A stretch of 32,136 nucleotides of DNA from an uncultured Clostridia bacterium. GTDB taxonomy: Bacteria > Bacillota_A > Clostridia > Christensenellales > Aristaeellaceae. The stretch spans positions 1 to 32,136 of the forward strand of contig CAMOGC010000002.1 of the NCBI GenBank assembly GCA_946613955.1, given 5' to 3'. Both the position numbers and the translations under genes were made by a program. Positions 6,513 through 13,719 of this stretch are shown here, piece after piece. Position 1 is the stretch's first letter; each line of letters begins with the position of its first letter. The notes below the pieces were generated by a model. The model worked only from the letters and a program-made list of their open reading frames with translations, searched no databases and was not told the origin of the DNA.

Positions 6513-7661
6513 TTACCGTTTGGAGGGAACGTTGTACTTTTCGTTGAACTCCTTCTTGATCCGCTCCAGCTTGACCTGGTCCTCCTGCCGCTGGCGGGAG
6601 GCGTTTTCCTGAATGCGGCGGGTTTCCTCGATGCCGTCGACGATGGTGCGCCAGGTGGTTTCCAGGGTGTCCGCCTTGATGGAGCTGCCGGAGGCCAGGC
6701 GGGTGGTGATCTTCGCCTGCTCGACGGTATTCTTGGCGTTCTTGATGAGCATCTCGTTGGTGCGCTCGTCCAGGGCGGAAATGGCGTCCGCCTGAATCTT
6801 CTGGCGCTTGAGCATGATGGCCTGGGCCAGGGCCTGCTTGAAGACGGGCAGGGTGATGATGAAGGCGGAATTGATCTTCCGAACCAGGTTCATGTTGCTG
6901 AACTGCATGGTCTTCAGCATGGGGATGGACTGCATGGCGACGCTTTCCGCCGTCCGCAGGTCCTGGGTCCGCTGCTCCAGCATCATCTGGGCCTGCTGGA
7001 GGGACTGCAGCTGGAACTGGATGGACGTATCGCCGGTTTCGGCCATCTCCTGCTCCAGCTGCGCCATATAATCGGCGATTTCCTGGCAGCCCTGCTCGCC
7101 GGCCACGATGTATTTCACCAGATCGTGATAGTAATTGACGTTGGACTGGAACATGGTTTCCAGCTTGCGGTTGGACTGCTTGATCTCGTTTTCATACTGC
7201 TTCAGCTGGACGTAGATCTTGTCCACCTCGTCCCCCATAGTGTGATATTTGGCGAGGATCTTGTCCAGCTGCTTCCGGACATTGCCGAAGAGCTTGCCGA
7301 AGAGGCTGGGGTTGTCACGGATCTCGCTGATATCGAACTGGTCCATGATCTTGTTCAGGGTGCCCAGCAGCTTGCTGCTTTCGTCGATCTGGGACATGGT
7401 CATGCTGCGCAGCACCATATCGGAAGCCTTGGAAATCTCCTCCACCGACTGGGAACCGAAGGAAACGATGGTGTCCAGATCGTTGATGTCGATGGTGGCG
7501 GTCAGGGCTTCCACCTCGGGAGAATGAGCCAGGGCGTTGGCCGTCGCCTCCCGGTCGGAAACGATATCATAGGGCTTGACCTCGACGATATCCGTGGTTT
7601 GAACCGGGGGTTCCTTCACGGGAGCGGAAGACGGCGCGGGACGATTGAAATTCATGGCCAT
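6513..7661 (-). CDS. TelA/YceH-family toxic anion resistance protein
   Basis: The 382-residue, Gln/Glu/Lys-rich, almost entirely alpha-helical protein has long predicted coiled coils and no membrane segment. The middle part (VRKQLDKILAKY, VDKIYVQLKQYENEI, LVRKINSAFIITLPVFKQAL) and the tail (IVDGIEETRRIQE) are typical of the TelA family, linked to tellurite and other toxic-agent resistance. The biochemical function is not known; Ter-system models place it with YceG and TerD proteins near the membrane. It starts 2 bases after the YceG stop with an AGAGG site inside the YceG gene, so it is the last gene of that operon. ATG at 7655 is a possible alternative start. Confidence 0.9.
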   Translation of the reverse strand: MAMNFNRPAPSSAPVKEPPVQTTDIVEVKPYDIVSDREATANALAHSPEVEALTATIDINDLDTIVSFGSQSVEEISKASDMVLRSMTMSQIDESSKLLGTLNKIMDQFDISEIRDNPSLFGKLFGNVRKQLDKILAKYHTMGDEVDKIYVQLKQYENEIKQSNRKLETMFQSNVNYYHDLVKYIVAGEQGCQEIADYMAQLEQEMAETGDTSIQFQLQSLQQAQMMLEQRTQDLRTAESVAMQSIPMLKTMQFSNMNLVRKINSAFIITLPVFKQALAQAIMLKRQKIQADAISALDERTNEMLIKNAKNTVEQAKITTRLASGSSIKADTLETTWRTIVDGIEETRRIQENASRQRQEDQVKLERIKKEFNEKYNVPSKR

Positions 7662-7663
7662 GT

Positions 7664-10207
7664 TCAGTTACCTCTCTTCCATATTTGATTGATATTGCTA
7701 AGCCAGGAGTGGCCTTTTCCCGAGGGGAGGAGGGAAAAATCCGGAACGGACAGATCGTAGATATATTCCCCGATCTGATGCTCGACGGGGAGACGATCGG
7801 CGAGGAAGCGCTCGATGGTCATATAGCCGGTGGGCACGAAAATGACCACGTCGAATCCGATCAGGCTCAGGAAGGTCAGCAGGATCGCGTCCTCCAGGGA
7901 AGCCGCCTGATCCCGGGTATTGATGACGATCAGCTTGGGATTCTTCTTTGTGAAGTCAAAGCCCTGAATCAGCCGCAGCACGTCCCGGTTCAGGTTCAGC
8001 GCGGTGGCCAGAACGGTATATTCCGTTCCGTTGACGAAGGTTCCCTTGATGATCCGCTCATCCAGCATCAGCTGGATCTTTTCCAGCATATGTTCCTGCA
8101 TTTCCTCCCGCAGGAGGGCGAAGGGATAATTGCGGCTGGACTGGATCACGTCCTTTTTCAGCCGCCCGTTTTTGATCGCCTTGACGGCCAGGGACTGGAA
8201 GGGATTGGGGACGCCGGAGGAAACGATGGGAAACTGCTTGTACAGAATCGTGTCCCCGCTGTCGGCGAGGGATTTGATTTTTTGCCAGTAGGGGGGCACC
8301 TTCCCGTTTTCCACGCCCGAAACCTTGGCATACAGAATGGGAAGGGAGACCAGCTGATCGGTGGTGCTGAAATTCGGCCGATATTTCAGCTCCTGCTCCC
8401 AGAGAAGGAAGATTTCGTCATAGGTGGTCTGGAGGGTAATGGCCTCCGCCCGGCTGAACTGCTGGTTCCGGTAGAGACCGGAGCCGGAGAAGAGCAGGGA
8501 GTCCAGGTCGCCTTCCGCGTGGGAGGCCACCGTCCGCATCTGCACGGAGCCCTTCTGTTTGGGAAAGGGCATGGTGGGCAGGGAATCCGCGCCCTGTATT
8601 TCCAGGAGCCGCTCATCCTTCAGCTGGCAGACCTCATTCAGATTGGGGGCCAGGATGATCACGTCCACCGGAAGGTCGGCCAGCAGACTCAGATACAGCG
8701 CCTCGGTGTCGTCCGCGCATCCGCCCATTTTAAAGAAGACAGGCACGTCGGTTTCCTTCCAGCCCCGGAAAAGGGGAGCCTGATACCGCTGGATCCAGCA
8801 CAGGAGGATGACCGCCTTGACCAGCAGGCGATTCAGGTTGCTTTCCTCCGCGGCGGCCTTCTTCATCGTCCGGACGAAGGCGGCCTGCAGCTCCCGCTGC
8901 AGTTCCACATGGGCGGAGGAGGGCAGATTGCCCGCCAGATCGACGATCATCTCCTCGGGGGTTTTGTAGTTTCTTCTGCGGATCTTCTGCAGCTCCTCCG
9001 GATCCGCCTTGGGGATGGGGCCGTCCACCACGACCACGGTTCGCCGGTTGGCGGTCAGCTGCTGATAGAGCTGGTAGATTTCGTTGGTATAGGTCAGCTT
9101 GTCCTGCACCCCCGCCAGGCGGAGGAAGGCGGTATAATACAGATGATGATCGTCTCCCCGGACGACCGGAGGTTTCAGCACTTCGTTCAGCTCCGGGCGC
9201 TCCATCCACGCGTTGGCGCAGGCGGAGCGGGCGGGGGGCGTAAAGCGGGACTCCACATCGATGGGCCTGGGCGCCGCGGGGGCCGGATTCCGGCGAACAG
9301 GCGGCTGGGGCATCGGACCGGCGGGCCGCCCGGCAGGGGGCGTCCGGACGGGGACGCCTGGCCTTCCGGAAGGGGAAGCCGGGGTCGTCGGGGACGGAAT
9401 CGCGGGACGGGCGGGAGCCGAGGGCCTTGCGGGGAAGGCGGGCGCAGGGCCGCCGGCACGCCCCGAAAACCCGGAAACGGGCGCCGTGGGCCGGCTTCCG
9501 GGAGAAACCTGGGGACGGGCGGCCGCGGCCGCCCGCTCCTTCCGAAACTGCTTTAAACTGAAATCCGCGGGGAAGGGGCTTCCCTGGGGAAAGGTCAGCT
9601 TCTGGGAAAAGGCGGAGCCCGGGTCCTGCTTCAGATAAGCCTCGTCTCCGGCAGGCTCGACCATCAGCAGATCCGCTCCCATGGCGGAGACGATGCGCAG
9701 AAAGACGAGCTCGTGGGCGGTGACGCCGCTGCCGAAGTACAGCACCTTCGGGGGATTCGCGTCCCCCAGGAAGGGCACCATCCGGTCAAACCGATAGTAG
9801 AGCCAGCACATCATCTTGGTGTATATATTCTTCAGGATGCTGTCGGATTTCCCGGCCTTTTTCAGTTCGGTAAACCGGGAAATCAGCGCGTCCGTAAATT
9901 CTTTTTGATTCTGCCCGCTCATCCGGGGCATCCATTTTTTCAGGGCGCTCAGCACAAAGGCGCCGGTGGGTTGGAAATCATTTCCCAGGATGTCGGCGTA
10001 ATAGCTCAGCTGCCGCTCGTCCGGGTTGGGAATCCGATCCTCGAGGATGACGCCCCGGGCCCTGGCTTCCTCGTGAAAGCGCCAGAGATAATCCATCGCG
10101 GGGCCTCCGCCTTCGCAAAGGCGCAGGAAATAAACCCCGGGCTTTGGCCGGGACGAAAGGGGGAGGAACACGTCCTCCGGATGAAGGGCCTCGATTCGCT
10201 GGAGCAT
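7664..10207 (-). CDS. yceG: YceG-family Ter-cluster protein with duplicated N-terminal module
   Basis: The 847-residue protein is much longer than Bacillus YceG (about 540). Residues ~320-847 correspond to the normal family member: VVVVDGPIPKADPEEL (391-406), the helical CWIQRYQAPLFRGW segment, VPVFFKMGG and a C-terminal VVIFVPTGY strand region. Residues 1-225 look like an extra copy of the central module. IYTKMMCWLYYRFDRMVPFL (128-147) then VLYFGSG...DLLMVEP (155-185) mirrors LLVKAVILLCWIQRYQAPLF (461-480) then VFFKMGG...VIILAPN (490-522). A low-complexity Pro/Ala/Gly/Arg linker (226-330) joins the halves. No catalytic residues are established for the family. It starts 4 bases after the rhomboid gene and ends 2 bases before telA, indicating one operon. 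Confidence 0.85.
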   Translation of the reverse strand: MLQRIEALHPEDVFLPLSSRPKPGVYFLRLCEGGGPAMDYLWRFHEEARARGVILEDRIPNPDERQLSYYADILGNDFQPTGAFVLSALKKWMPRMSGQNQKEFTDALISRFTELKKAGKSDSILKNIYTKMMCWLYYRFDRMVPFLGDANPPKVLYFGSGVTAHELVFLRIVSAMGADLLMVEPAGDEAYLKQDPGSAFSQKLTFPQGSPFPADFSLKQFRKERAAAAARPQVSPGSRPTAPVSGFSGRAGGPAPAFPARPSAPARPAIPSPTTPASPSGRPGVPVRTPPAGRPAGPMPQPPVRRNPAPAAPRPIDVESRFTPPARSACANAWMERPELNEVLKPPVVRGDDHHLYYTAFLRLAGVQDKLTYTNEIYQLYQQLTANRRTVVVVDGPIPKADPEELQKIRRRNYKTPEEMIVDLAGNLPSSAHVELQRELQAAFVRTMKKAAAEESNLNRLLVKAVILLCWIQRYQAPLFRGWKETDVPVFFKMGGCADDTEALYLSLLADLPVDVIILAPNLNEVCQLKDERLLEIQGADSLPTMPFPKQKGSVQMRTVASHAEGDLDSLLFSGSGLYRNQQFSRAEAITLQTTYDEIFLLWEQELKYRPNFSTTDQLVSLPILYAKVSGVENGKVPPYWQKIKSLADSGDTILYKQFPIVSSGVPNPFQSLAVKAIKNGRLKKDVIQSSRNYPFALLREEMQEHMLEKIQLMLDERIIKGTFVNGTEYTVLATALNLNRDVLRLIQGFDFTKKNPKLIVINTRDQAASLEDAILLTFLSLIGFDVVIFVPTGYMTIERFLADRLPVEHQIGEYIYDLSVPDFSLLPSGKGHSWLSNINQIWKRGN

Positions 10208-10211
10208 GATG

Positions 10212-10811
10212 TTAACGCCTCGGATAACGATTCATTTGGTATCGGTTCATCACAAAGCCCAGGACGGATCCGACGAGACCGCCGACGATATGGGTGGACT
10301 GGGAGATCCGGTCGGCGGTGAAGAGTCCGTCATAGACCTGCTGGCCGATATAGAGGACGGCCACGAGGATGAAGGTCAGGGGAATGGTATGATCCTCCCG
10401 GACGGTAATGGAGGACAGGAGGATAAAGGCAAAGACGATGCCGCTGGCACCCAGCAGGCGCGTGGCGGGGAAAAAGAGCTGGTTGATGACCCCGGTGACC
10501 AGGGCGGTGGCCGCCATGACGAAAATGACGTTGGAGGTGCCGTATTTTTCCTCCAGCATCGGCCCCAGGATCAGGATATACATCAGGTTGCCCACCAGAT
10601 GGTTCCAGTCCGCGTGGCCAAAGACGTGGCCGAAGGCGCGGACATAGGTCAGGGGATCCAGAAAAGAGGAACGGTATACGCTGAAGACGACCCGGTTGCT
10701 CGCTCCGTGGGTCAGAAGATTCAGCAGCTGCGCGATGACGCAGATCAGCGTAAACACGATCACCGCCGGCGCGTTAAAGGAGATGCGGATGCCTCTCTTT
10801 CTCCCGTTCAT
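10212..10811 (-). CDS. Rhomboid-family intramembrane serine protease
   Basis: This 199-residue membrane protein has about six hydrophobic segments. HVFGHADWNHLVGNL (62-76) is the conserved H/N segment of TM2, GASGIVFAF (121-129) carries the catalytic Ser123, and THIVGGLVGSVLGF (173-186) carries the catalytic His174. Both halves of the Ser-His dyad are intact, so it is predicted to cleave transmembrane substrates. AAGGGGG lies about 11 bases before ATG 10811. It is the first gene after an intra-cluster terminator and is tightly coupled to yceG. In Bacillus the TerC-family gene yceF holds this position. Substrate unknown. Confidence 0.9.
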   Translation of the reverse strand: MNGRKRGIRISFNAPAVIVFTLICVIAQLLNLLTHGASNRVVFSVYRSSFLDPLTYVRAFGHVFGHADWNHLVGNLMYILILGPMLEEKYGTSNVIFVMAATALVTGVINQLFFPATRLLGASGIVFAFILLSSITVREDHTIPLTFILVAVLYIGQQVYDGLFTADRISQSTHIVGGLVGSVLGFVMNRYQMNRYPRR

Positions 10812-11014
10812 CTTGTGGATTCCCCCTTGATGCTGTATTTGTCTGAATCGGCCGGCCAGCGCTTTTGCGGATTCGCGGCGCGGAGAAGCGGCGCAGGATG
10901 CCGGCGCGTCTCCGCCCCCGCTGAACAGAGGCGCGCGCGTTCAGAAATCCCCGCTTCCCCGCGATTTGCCGGAGGCGGCTTATGCCCGCGGGGCGGCGCG
11001 GATGCTATTTCCGG

Positions 11015-11068
11015 AAAAACGGATTCCGGGGCATTCGATCGCCACAGGCGAGGGAATGCCCCGATCCG
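11015..11068 (-). terminator. Terminator after the last terD gene
   Basis: On the - strand CGGAT and GGGGCATTC arms pair with GAATGCCCC and ATCCG (plus-strand 11020-11036 with 11054-11068), followed by TTTTT (11015-11019). It separates the ATPase-terD genes from rhomboid-yceG-telA. The rest of 10812-11100 holds no gene, and I found no convincing promoter for the rhomboid gene there. Confidence 0.75.
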
Positions 11069-11100
11069 ATTGTCCCGAAGAGGTCCGGGCTTCCGGCGGC

Positions 11101-11685
11101 TTACACGTTTACGCCGTAGGCTTTGCAAAGGGCGTAGAGGCCGCCCTGATAGCCGGCGCCCACCGCGTTAAACTTCCAGTCGCTGCCGCTGCGATAGATT
11201 TCGCAGACCACCAGCGCCGTTTCGATGGAGAATTCCTCGCCCAGATCGTAGCGAAGCTCTTCCTTGCCGACGGTGTCGCTTTCGCTGGAGCGGCGGGCGA
11301 CGCGGACATAGGCGTTGGAAACCTGGCCGAAATTCTGGCCCCGCTCCTGCGCCTCATAGATGGTTACGGTGATGGCGATTTTCTGCACATCCGCCGGCAC
11401 CTTGGTAAAGTCGATGAACAGGGTTTCGTCGTCGCCGCCGGAGCCGCCCTCCAGGCTGTCGCCGGTATGGGTGACCGCGCCGTCGGCGCTCTGGAGGTTG
11501 CCGTAGAAGATGAAGTCCTCATCCTTGCGGACCTTACCGTTGGCGCCCAGCATGAAGGCCGAGGCGTCCAGGTCGAAATCCGCGGCGCCGTCATAGCGGT
11601 TGGTGTCCCAGCCCAGGCCCACCAGCGCCAGCCGAACGCCCTTGTCCAGACTTACCCGCTGCCCTTTGGAAAGATTGATAGCCAT
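11101..11685 (-). CDS. terD: TerD-family stress protein (paralogue 1 of 4)
   Basis: The 194-residue single-domain TerD protein begins with the family signature [16 protein letters not shown], then [12 protein letters not shown], and the acidic [11 protein letters not shown] strand (about 37-47). Further acidic loops are DEDFIFYGN and [11 protein letters not shown]. In characterised TerD proteins such aspartates bind Ca2+. It ends [25 protein letters not shown], the usual closing motif. It is cytoplasmic and thought to work in membrane-associated stress complexes. AAGGAGGG precedes the start. It is closest to paralogue 4 (13035-13613), sharing QNFGQVSNA, and is the last terD before the terminator. 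Confidence 0.93.
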   Translation of the reverse strand: MAINLSKGQRVSLDKGVRLALVGLGWDTNRYDGAADFDLDASAFMLGANGKVRKDEDFIFYGNLQSADGAVTHTGDSLEGGSGGDDETLFIDFTKVPADVQKIAITVTIYEAQERGQNFGQVSNAYVRVARRSSESDTVGKEELRYDLGEEFSIETALVVCEIYRSGSDWKFNAVGAGYQGGLYALCKAYGVNV

Positions 11686-11721
11686 GTTTGTCCCTCCTTG
11701 ATATGATATGCTTTTTTTGTG

Positions 11722-12336
11722 TTAACGATACATGTCGACCAGCTTCTGGAGCCGGCTGGCGTCGGCGACGCCCTGACCGATGGCGTTGAACTTCCATTCG
11801 TTGTCCTTCCGGTAGATTTCCCCGACGATCAGGCCGGTCTTTCCGCTGTAGTCCTCCGTCAGGTTGTAGCGGCAGATTTCCGTACGGTTCGCCATGTTGA
11901 CCAGACGGATGAAGGCGTTGCGAATCAGGCCGAAATGCTGCTTCCGGGTGGCGGCGTCATAAATATTGACGACGAAAACGATTTTGGCCACGCTCGCGGG
12001 GACGAGGGACAGATCCACCATGATCTGCTCATCGTCGCCTTCCCCGGCGCCGGTCAGGTTGTCGCCCTGGTGGACGATGGCGCCGGAAGGATGGCGCAGG
12101 TTGCCGAAATAAACCACGTAGTCGTTGGTTTTTCCGCCGACCAGCTTGCCGTCCGGGCCGCAGAGAATGGCGGAGGCGTCGCAGTCGATATCGGCGGGCT
12201 TGGCGGCGAAAAGGGCCTTCCATCCCGTGGCGGTGGGCTGGGCCTCATCCCATCCCAGGCCGACCATGATCTTTTTCAGGCCGCCGTCGCCCTTGGTCAG
12301 GCTGATTTTCTGGCCCTTTTGCAGATTGACGGACAT
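11722..12336 (-). CDS. terD: TerD-family stress protein (paralogue 2 of 4)
   Basis: The 204-residue TerD protein starts MSVNLQKGQKISLTKG and has IMVGLGWDE. An insertion (ATGWKALFAAKP, about 37-48) precedes the acidic DIDCDASAILC strand, in which a Cys replaces a hydrophobic residue of paralogues 1 and 4. [14 protein letters not shown] and HFGLIRNAFIRL are the usual middle motifs. The C-terminus (ADASRLQKLVDMYR) diverges from the GYQGGL...YGV ending, suggesting a distinct role or partner. The ribosome site is GGGGGA. It lies 36 bases before paralogue 1 and 86 bases after paralogue 3. Confidence 0.92.
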   Translation of the reverse strand: MSVNLQKGQKISLTKGDGGLKKIMVGLGWDEAQPTATGWKALFAAKPADIDCDASAILCGPDGKLVGGKTNDYVVYFGNLRHPSGAIVHQGDNLTGAGEGDDEQIMVDLSLVPASVAKIVFVVNIYDAATRKQHFGLIRNAFIRLVNMANRTEICRYNLTEDYSGKTGLIVGEIYRKDNEWKFNAIGQGVADASRLQKLVDMYR

Positions 12337-12422
12337 TTGGCATCCCCCTTTTCTATTATGAAATCAATGGATTTGCTGTTTTCCCGGGAGGCGGGGCTTT
12401 TCAGAGCCCGGCCGCGGGATGC

Positions 12423-13013
12423 TTACTTTCGCCCGGGCACCCACCGCAGGCCCCAGTTGAAGGCCCGGTCCATCTTCTCGTGGCCGTCGAAGAAACGGAC
12501 GATCTTTTCCACGCTGAAGGTGGTGTCGCCCTGGTTTTCAAAAAGGGCGATGGCGCACATCCGCTGGGAGGAGCCGTATTCGTCCATCCGGACGATGACG
12601 TCCTCCGCTCCGGGATACTTGATGGTCACGACGCCCTGGGCGTCCTGCCAGTTGGCGGCTCCTTCATAGATGAAGGTGTAGACCAGGATCCGCCGGATCT
12701 GGGCGATCATGTTGCCGTTGACCCGGAGGTTTTCGCCGTCGGCGTTGGTGCCGGTCCGGTCGTCCCCGTCCAGGGAGACGAAGGGAGGCTGATCCAGACG
12801 GCCAAAGGCGTTGCCCAGCGCCTGGACGCAGCCCCTCTGCCCGTTCTTGAGCTCGAAGAGGCATCCCAGATCCAGGTCGATGGGCTGGGGCGTTCTGGAG
12901 AAGAAGCCACGCTTGACCGGCTGGCTCCAGTTCAGATTGATCAGAATCTCGCCCAGAGGCTTGCCCTCTTTTTTCAGATTGACCTTCTGTCCTTTGCGAA
13001 GTTCAACAGCCAT
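12423..13013 (-). CDS. Divergent TerD-superfamily protein (TerA-like, paralogue 3 of 4)
   Basis: The 196-residue protein keeps the start MAVELRKGQKVNLKKEG and a LINLNW strand, but has IDLDLGCLFELKNG in place of the DFDLDAS motif. It then carries GCVQALGNAFG, SLDGDDRTG and NADGENLRVNG, which mark the branch often annotated TerA-like or simply TerD family. Some acidic positions remain (SLDGDD), so Ca2+ binding may be altered rather than lost. It starts 21 bases downstream of paralogue 4 behind GGGGAGGG. The RWVPGRK C-terminus is basic, unlike the others. Confidence 0.88.
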   Translation of the reverse strand: MAVELRKGQKVNLKKEGKPLGEILINLNWSQPVKRGFFSRTPQPIDLDLGCLFELKNGQRGCVQALGNAFGRLDQPPFVSLDGDDRTGTNADGENLRVNGNMIAQIRRILVYTFIYEGAANWQDAQGVVTIKYPGAEDVIVRMDEYGSSQRMCAIALFENQGDTTFSVEKIVRFFDGHEKMDRAFNWGLRWVPGRK

Positions 13014-13034
13014 GCGGTTTTCCCTCCCCTCTGA

Positions 13035-13613
13035 TCAGGTGTCGATGCCGTAATTGGCGCACAGGGCCGCCAGCCCGCCCTGGAAGCCGCTGCCGATGGC
13101 GTTGAACTTCCATTCGCCGTTATGGCGGTAGAGCTGGCCGACGACGACGGCGGTTTCAATGGAGAAATCCTCCTCCAGATCATAGCGGACGATCTCCGCC
13201 CCGGTGTCGTTATCCACGATCCGGACGAAGGCGTTGCTGACCTGGCCGAAATTCTGCCGGCGCTCGTTGGCCTCGTAAATGGTGACGGTGAAATCGATCT
13301 TTTCAATATTGGCGGGCACCTTTTGCAGATCCACCATGATCTGCTCATCGTCGCCCTCGCCTTCGCCGGTTTTGTTGTCGCCTCCGTACAGCACGGCGCC
13401 GGAGGGATGACCGGGATTGCCGTAGAAGACGAAATCCTCATCCCGGGTGACCCGGCCGTTTCCGCCCAGCAGGAAGGCGGAGGCGTCCAGGTCGAAATCC
13501 GATCCGCCGTCGTAGCGGTTCACGTCCCATCCCAGGCCCACGGTCAGGTTATGCAGGCCGGGGTTGGATTTGGTCAGGTCCACCTTCTGCCCTTTTCTCA
13601 GATTGACAGCCAT
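13035..13613 (-). CDS. terD: TerD-family stress protein (paralogue 4 of 4, first in the run)
   Basis: The 192-residue canonical TerD protein contains [29 protein letters not shown], the acidic [11 protein letters not shown] strand, [36 protein letters not shown] and the ending [16 protein letters not shown]. Predicted Ca2+-binding aspartates are all present. An AAGGAGG site precedes ATG 13613. It follows the Ca2+-ATPase gene after 106 bases that contain a GC-rich hairpin but no promoter I can identify, so transcription probably reads through from the ATPase promoter at 16442-16470. Confidence 0.93.
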   Translation of the reverse strand: MAVNLRKGQKVDLTKSNPGLHNLTVGLGWDVNRYDGGSDFDLDASAFLLGGNGRVTRDEDFVFYGNPGHPSGAVLYGGDNKTGEGEGDDEQIMVDLQKVPANIEKIDFTVTIYEANERRQNFGQVSNAFVRIVDNDTGAEIVRYDLEEDFSIETAVVVGQLYRHNGEWKFNAIGSGFQGGLAALCANYGIDT

Positions 13614-13645
13614 TGGTTGCGTCCTCCTTGATCCGTATTGAATTT

Positions 13646-13704
13646 CGGCCGCCGCGGGCCCGCTCCGGGGGAAGCGGATTTCTCCGGGGCCGGGCGGGCG
13701 GCCG
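13646..13704 (-). other. GC-rich intergenic hairpin between ATPase and terD genes
   Basis: CGGCCGCC (13646-13653) pairs with GGCGGCCG (13697-13704). On the - strand no T-run follows (AAATTCAATAC instead), so it is not a standard terminator. It may lower readthrough or set different mRNA stability for the pump and the terD genes. Confidence 0.35.
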
Positions 13705-13719
13705 TTGGTTCCTTTTCCG

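Noticed and set aside
7685..9556. 623-codon + strand frame opposite yceG
   Set aside because: Mirror frame with low-complexity Gly/Arg/Gln composition. The - strand frame has family motifs and operon spacing.
10808..11128. 106-codon - strand frame between terD and rhomboid genes
   Set aside because: It spans the terminator, has no ribosome site, and its Arg/Pro-rich composition reflects GC content only.
12337..12422. Promoter before the second terD gene (CATAAT-like -10)
   Set aside because: No -35 at acceptable spacing on the - strand.
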